64,000 bases of DNA from Cryphonectria parasitica EP155. Its lineage: Eukaryota; Ascomycota; Sordariomycetes; Diaporthales; Cryphonectriaceae. A model generated the notes under the pieces. The model was not told the DNA's origin. It worked only from the letters and a program-made list of their open reading frames with translations, and did not search any database. Both the position numbers and the translations under genes were made by a program. This document shows, piece by piece, positions 62,693 to 64,000 of the stretch (its first letter is position 1; every line of letters starts with the position of its first letter). Location of the stretch: NCBI RefSeq assembly GCF_011745365.1, contig NW_024468912.1, positions 2,542,001 to 2,606,000 on the forward strand, read 5' to 3'.

Positions 62693-64000
62693 TCCGTCCT
62701 GTGTCTTCTTGTTCTCCATTTTGTTTCTCTTTTCATTTTTTTTTTTTTTTTGTTTTCTTGTCTGCTGCTGTTGTATTGTTGGTTTTGTTTTTGTTTTGCG
62801 GGCGTTTGGGTGGACGGAGTTTGGGGGGGTGGGGGGGACCCCGTGTCGGGATAGCACGGTCCCAAGGACCGGTGCAGTGTATTTTTTGTCGGTACAATAG
62901 GTGATCAATCAAGATAATCACCGTGAAAGATTAAGACGAATGGCCTTGATGGCAACCCTTCATTAACGTCTCGTGATGCCGTAGGAAGGAACCCCTTCGT
63001 GCTACAACTCGGTCTTGCCATCAATGTGCCGTCGGCTCATTGCTTAGACAGGAGGGGAAGGAGGTGGTGGGCTAGGAGGAGAGACGCAGCTTCCAACACC
63101 AGAGTTTGGGTCCTCTTCATACCACTGCTCTTACCTCATACATTTGTCAGCTCTACTTGCCGTGTATCCTCACACCTATTCGTGTTGCTGCTGTCATTCG
63201 GCCAGCATCTTGCCAGCATCACCAGCCTTTCCAGTTCTATCCTATTGGCATGTACCTTCTCCCTCCTTTCCCGGATTCTCGTCTCAGGTACAATGGGCAC
63301 ACATGGCACAACAGCTACGAACACTACCATGGATCAAAATGTTTTGACCAGGGAACTATGCGAGAGTGATCACCTCGTATTGAGATCAGGGGAGTACACT
63401 ATCCGAGAATTCTTCACAGAGGAAAAAAGAAGAAGGGGGGGGGGGGGAGAAGAAGAAGAAAAAAAAAGAGAAGAACAAAGACAAGTCATACAACCATCGT
63501 CATGGCTGACAGGTTCATCCAAAAGTTTCACGCCGACGATTCTTGGGCATATGTCCTCCACTCAGCAAGGAATGACAAATATTAGAACTAAAAGCTGCCA
63601 TGGATATGTGGACTGCCAAATACATGGTCTGGGTCACGAAAAATGGAGACTATTACTCTATGAAGACTCGCTCGCCATGTAGCTGATGTGTTGTATGGCT
63701 GGCAACCGCTTGAAGGGGGAAAGCAAAGCCTTTGCACAGGGGGGTGTGGAGGAGGGCCGGTACCTGAGGACCCTCTATGTGGTCAGGTGTTTCGAGAAAA
63801 CTGAGCCTGAAGTCAAGATTCCACTTGGGAGGGGATCTCAGGGAGGGGGCCCAGCGTGCCGTGTGAGGGTCTCTGAAATTCTCATCTGGCTGCTGTCTCT
63901 TGACACTCCTTACTTGTCTGGACATTGGCTTGCCGGCTCCCCTGAGCGGGGTCCCGTACGTCCAATTCTTCGGCTTCAGCTGGTATCTGGTCCCGAAACT
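62693..64000. other. 3' flank of ULP1 and window end
   Basis: Begins with the ULP1 3' UTR (T-rich run at about 62735-62750). G13 lies at 63435-63447. A 227-codon frame (62999-63682, +) has odd low-complexity composition including the G/A tract and is not credible. A 90-codon minus-strand frame (63653-63925) is also unsupported. Nothing else is seen up to the window edge. Confidence 0.5.

Noticed and set aside
62999..63682. 227-codon plus-strand frame near the right edge
   Set aside because: It crosses a G13/poly-A tract read as Gly/Glu/Lys and lacks any motif.

Overview
The window is nuclear DNA of a filamentous ascomycete (Pezizomycotina, most likely Sordariomycetes). Genes carry short GT-AG introns with CTRAC/CTRAY branch points, codon use is GC-rich, intergenic spaces are long, and one AT-rich repeat island carries the C:G to T:A mutations expected of repeat-induced point mutation (RIP). 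Genus is not resolved. All gene models come from reading frames, splice signals and remembered family motifs; no database was searched.

Layout. 1-4.8 kb is a transposon island: two minisatellites, a purine tract, one complete-looking 204-bp LTR, then AT-rich RIP-damaged copies of a second LTR-like family. 4.8-6.5 kb holds the wreck of an NLR-type gene (SERAC1-like alpha/beta-hydrolase plus NACHT NTPase) on the minus strand. From 7.5 kb the window is ordinary euchromatin: histone H4 (-) and H3 (+), RNA polymerase I largest subunit (-), splicing factor Prp3 (+), a C2H2 zinc-finger factor (-), TFIIH helicase Rad3/XPD (+), tRNA wybutosine enzyme Tyw4/Ppm2 (-), autophagy PROPPIN Atg18 (+), a Pps1-like dual-specificity phosphatase (-), an NRAMP metal transporter (-), a cation/Ca2+ exchanger (+), a DDHD phospholipase (+), an uncharacterised low-complexity protein (-), an FAD phenol 2-monooxygenase (+) and a Ulp1-type SUMO protease (+).

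Organisation. The first eight genes alternate strictly in strand, giving four head-to-head pairs in a row (H4/H3, RPA190/PRP3, zinc finger/XPD, TYW4/ATG18). NRAMP/exchanger and 655-aa protein/monooxygenase are two further divergent pairs. Most genes are housekeeping (chromatin, rRNA transcription, splicing, repair, tRNA modification, autophagy, sumoylation). The NRAMP/exchanger pair suggests metal-ion homeostasis; the monooxygenase is the one obviously accessory enzyme. Intergenic DNA is rich in microsatellites and long G or C homopolymers, some of which lie inside introns. No tRNA, rRNA, snRNA or CRISPR was recognised.

Points of most interest: the RIP-inactivated hydrolase-NACHT gene beside the transposon island, an inverted repeat whose arms record RIP directly, a probable GC-AG intron in ATG18, and a conserved-looking C-terminal domain of unknown function in the 655-aa protein.
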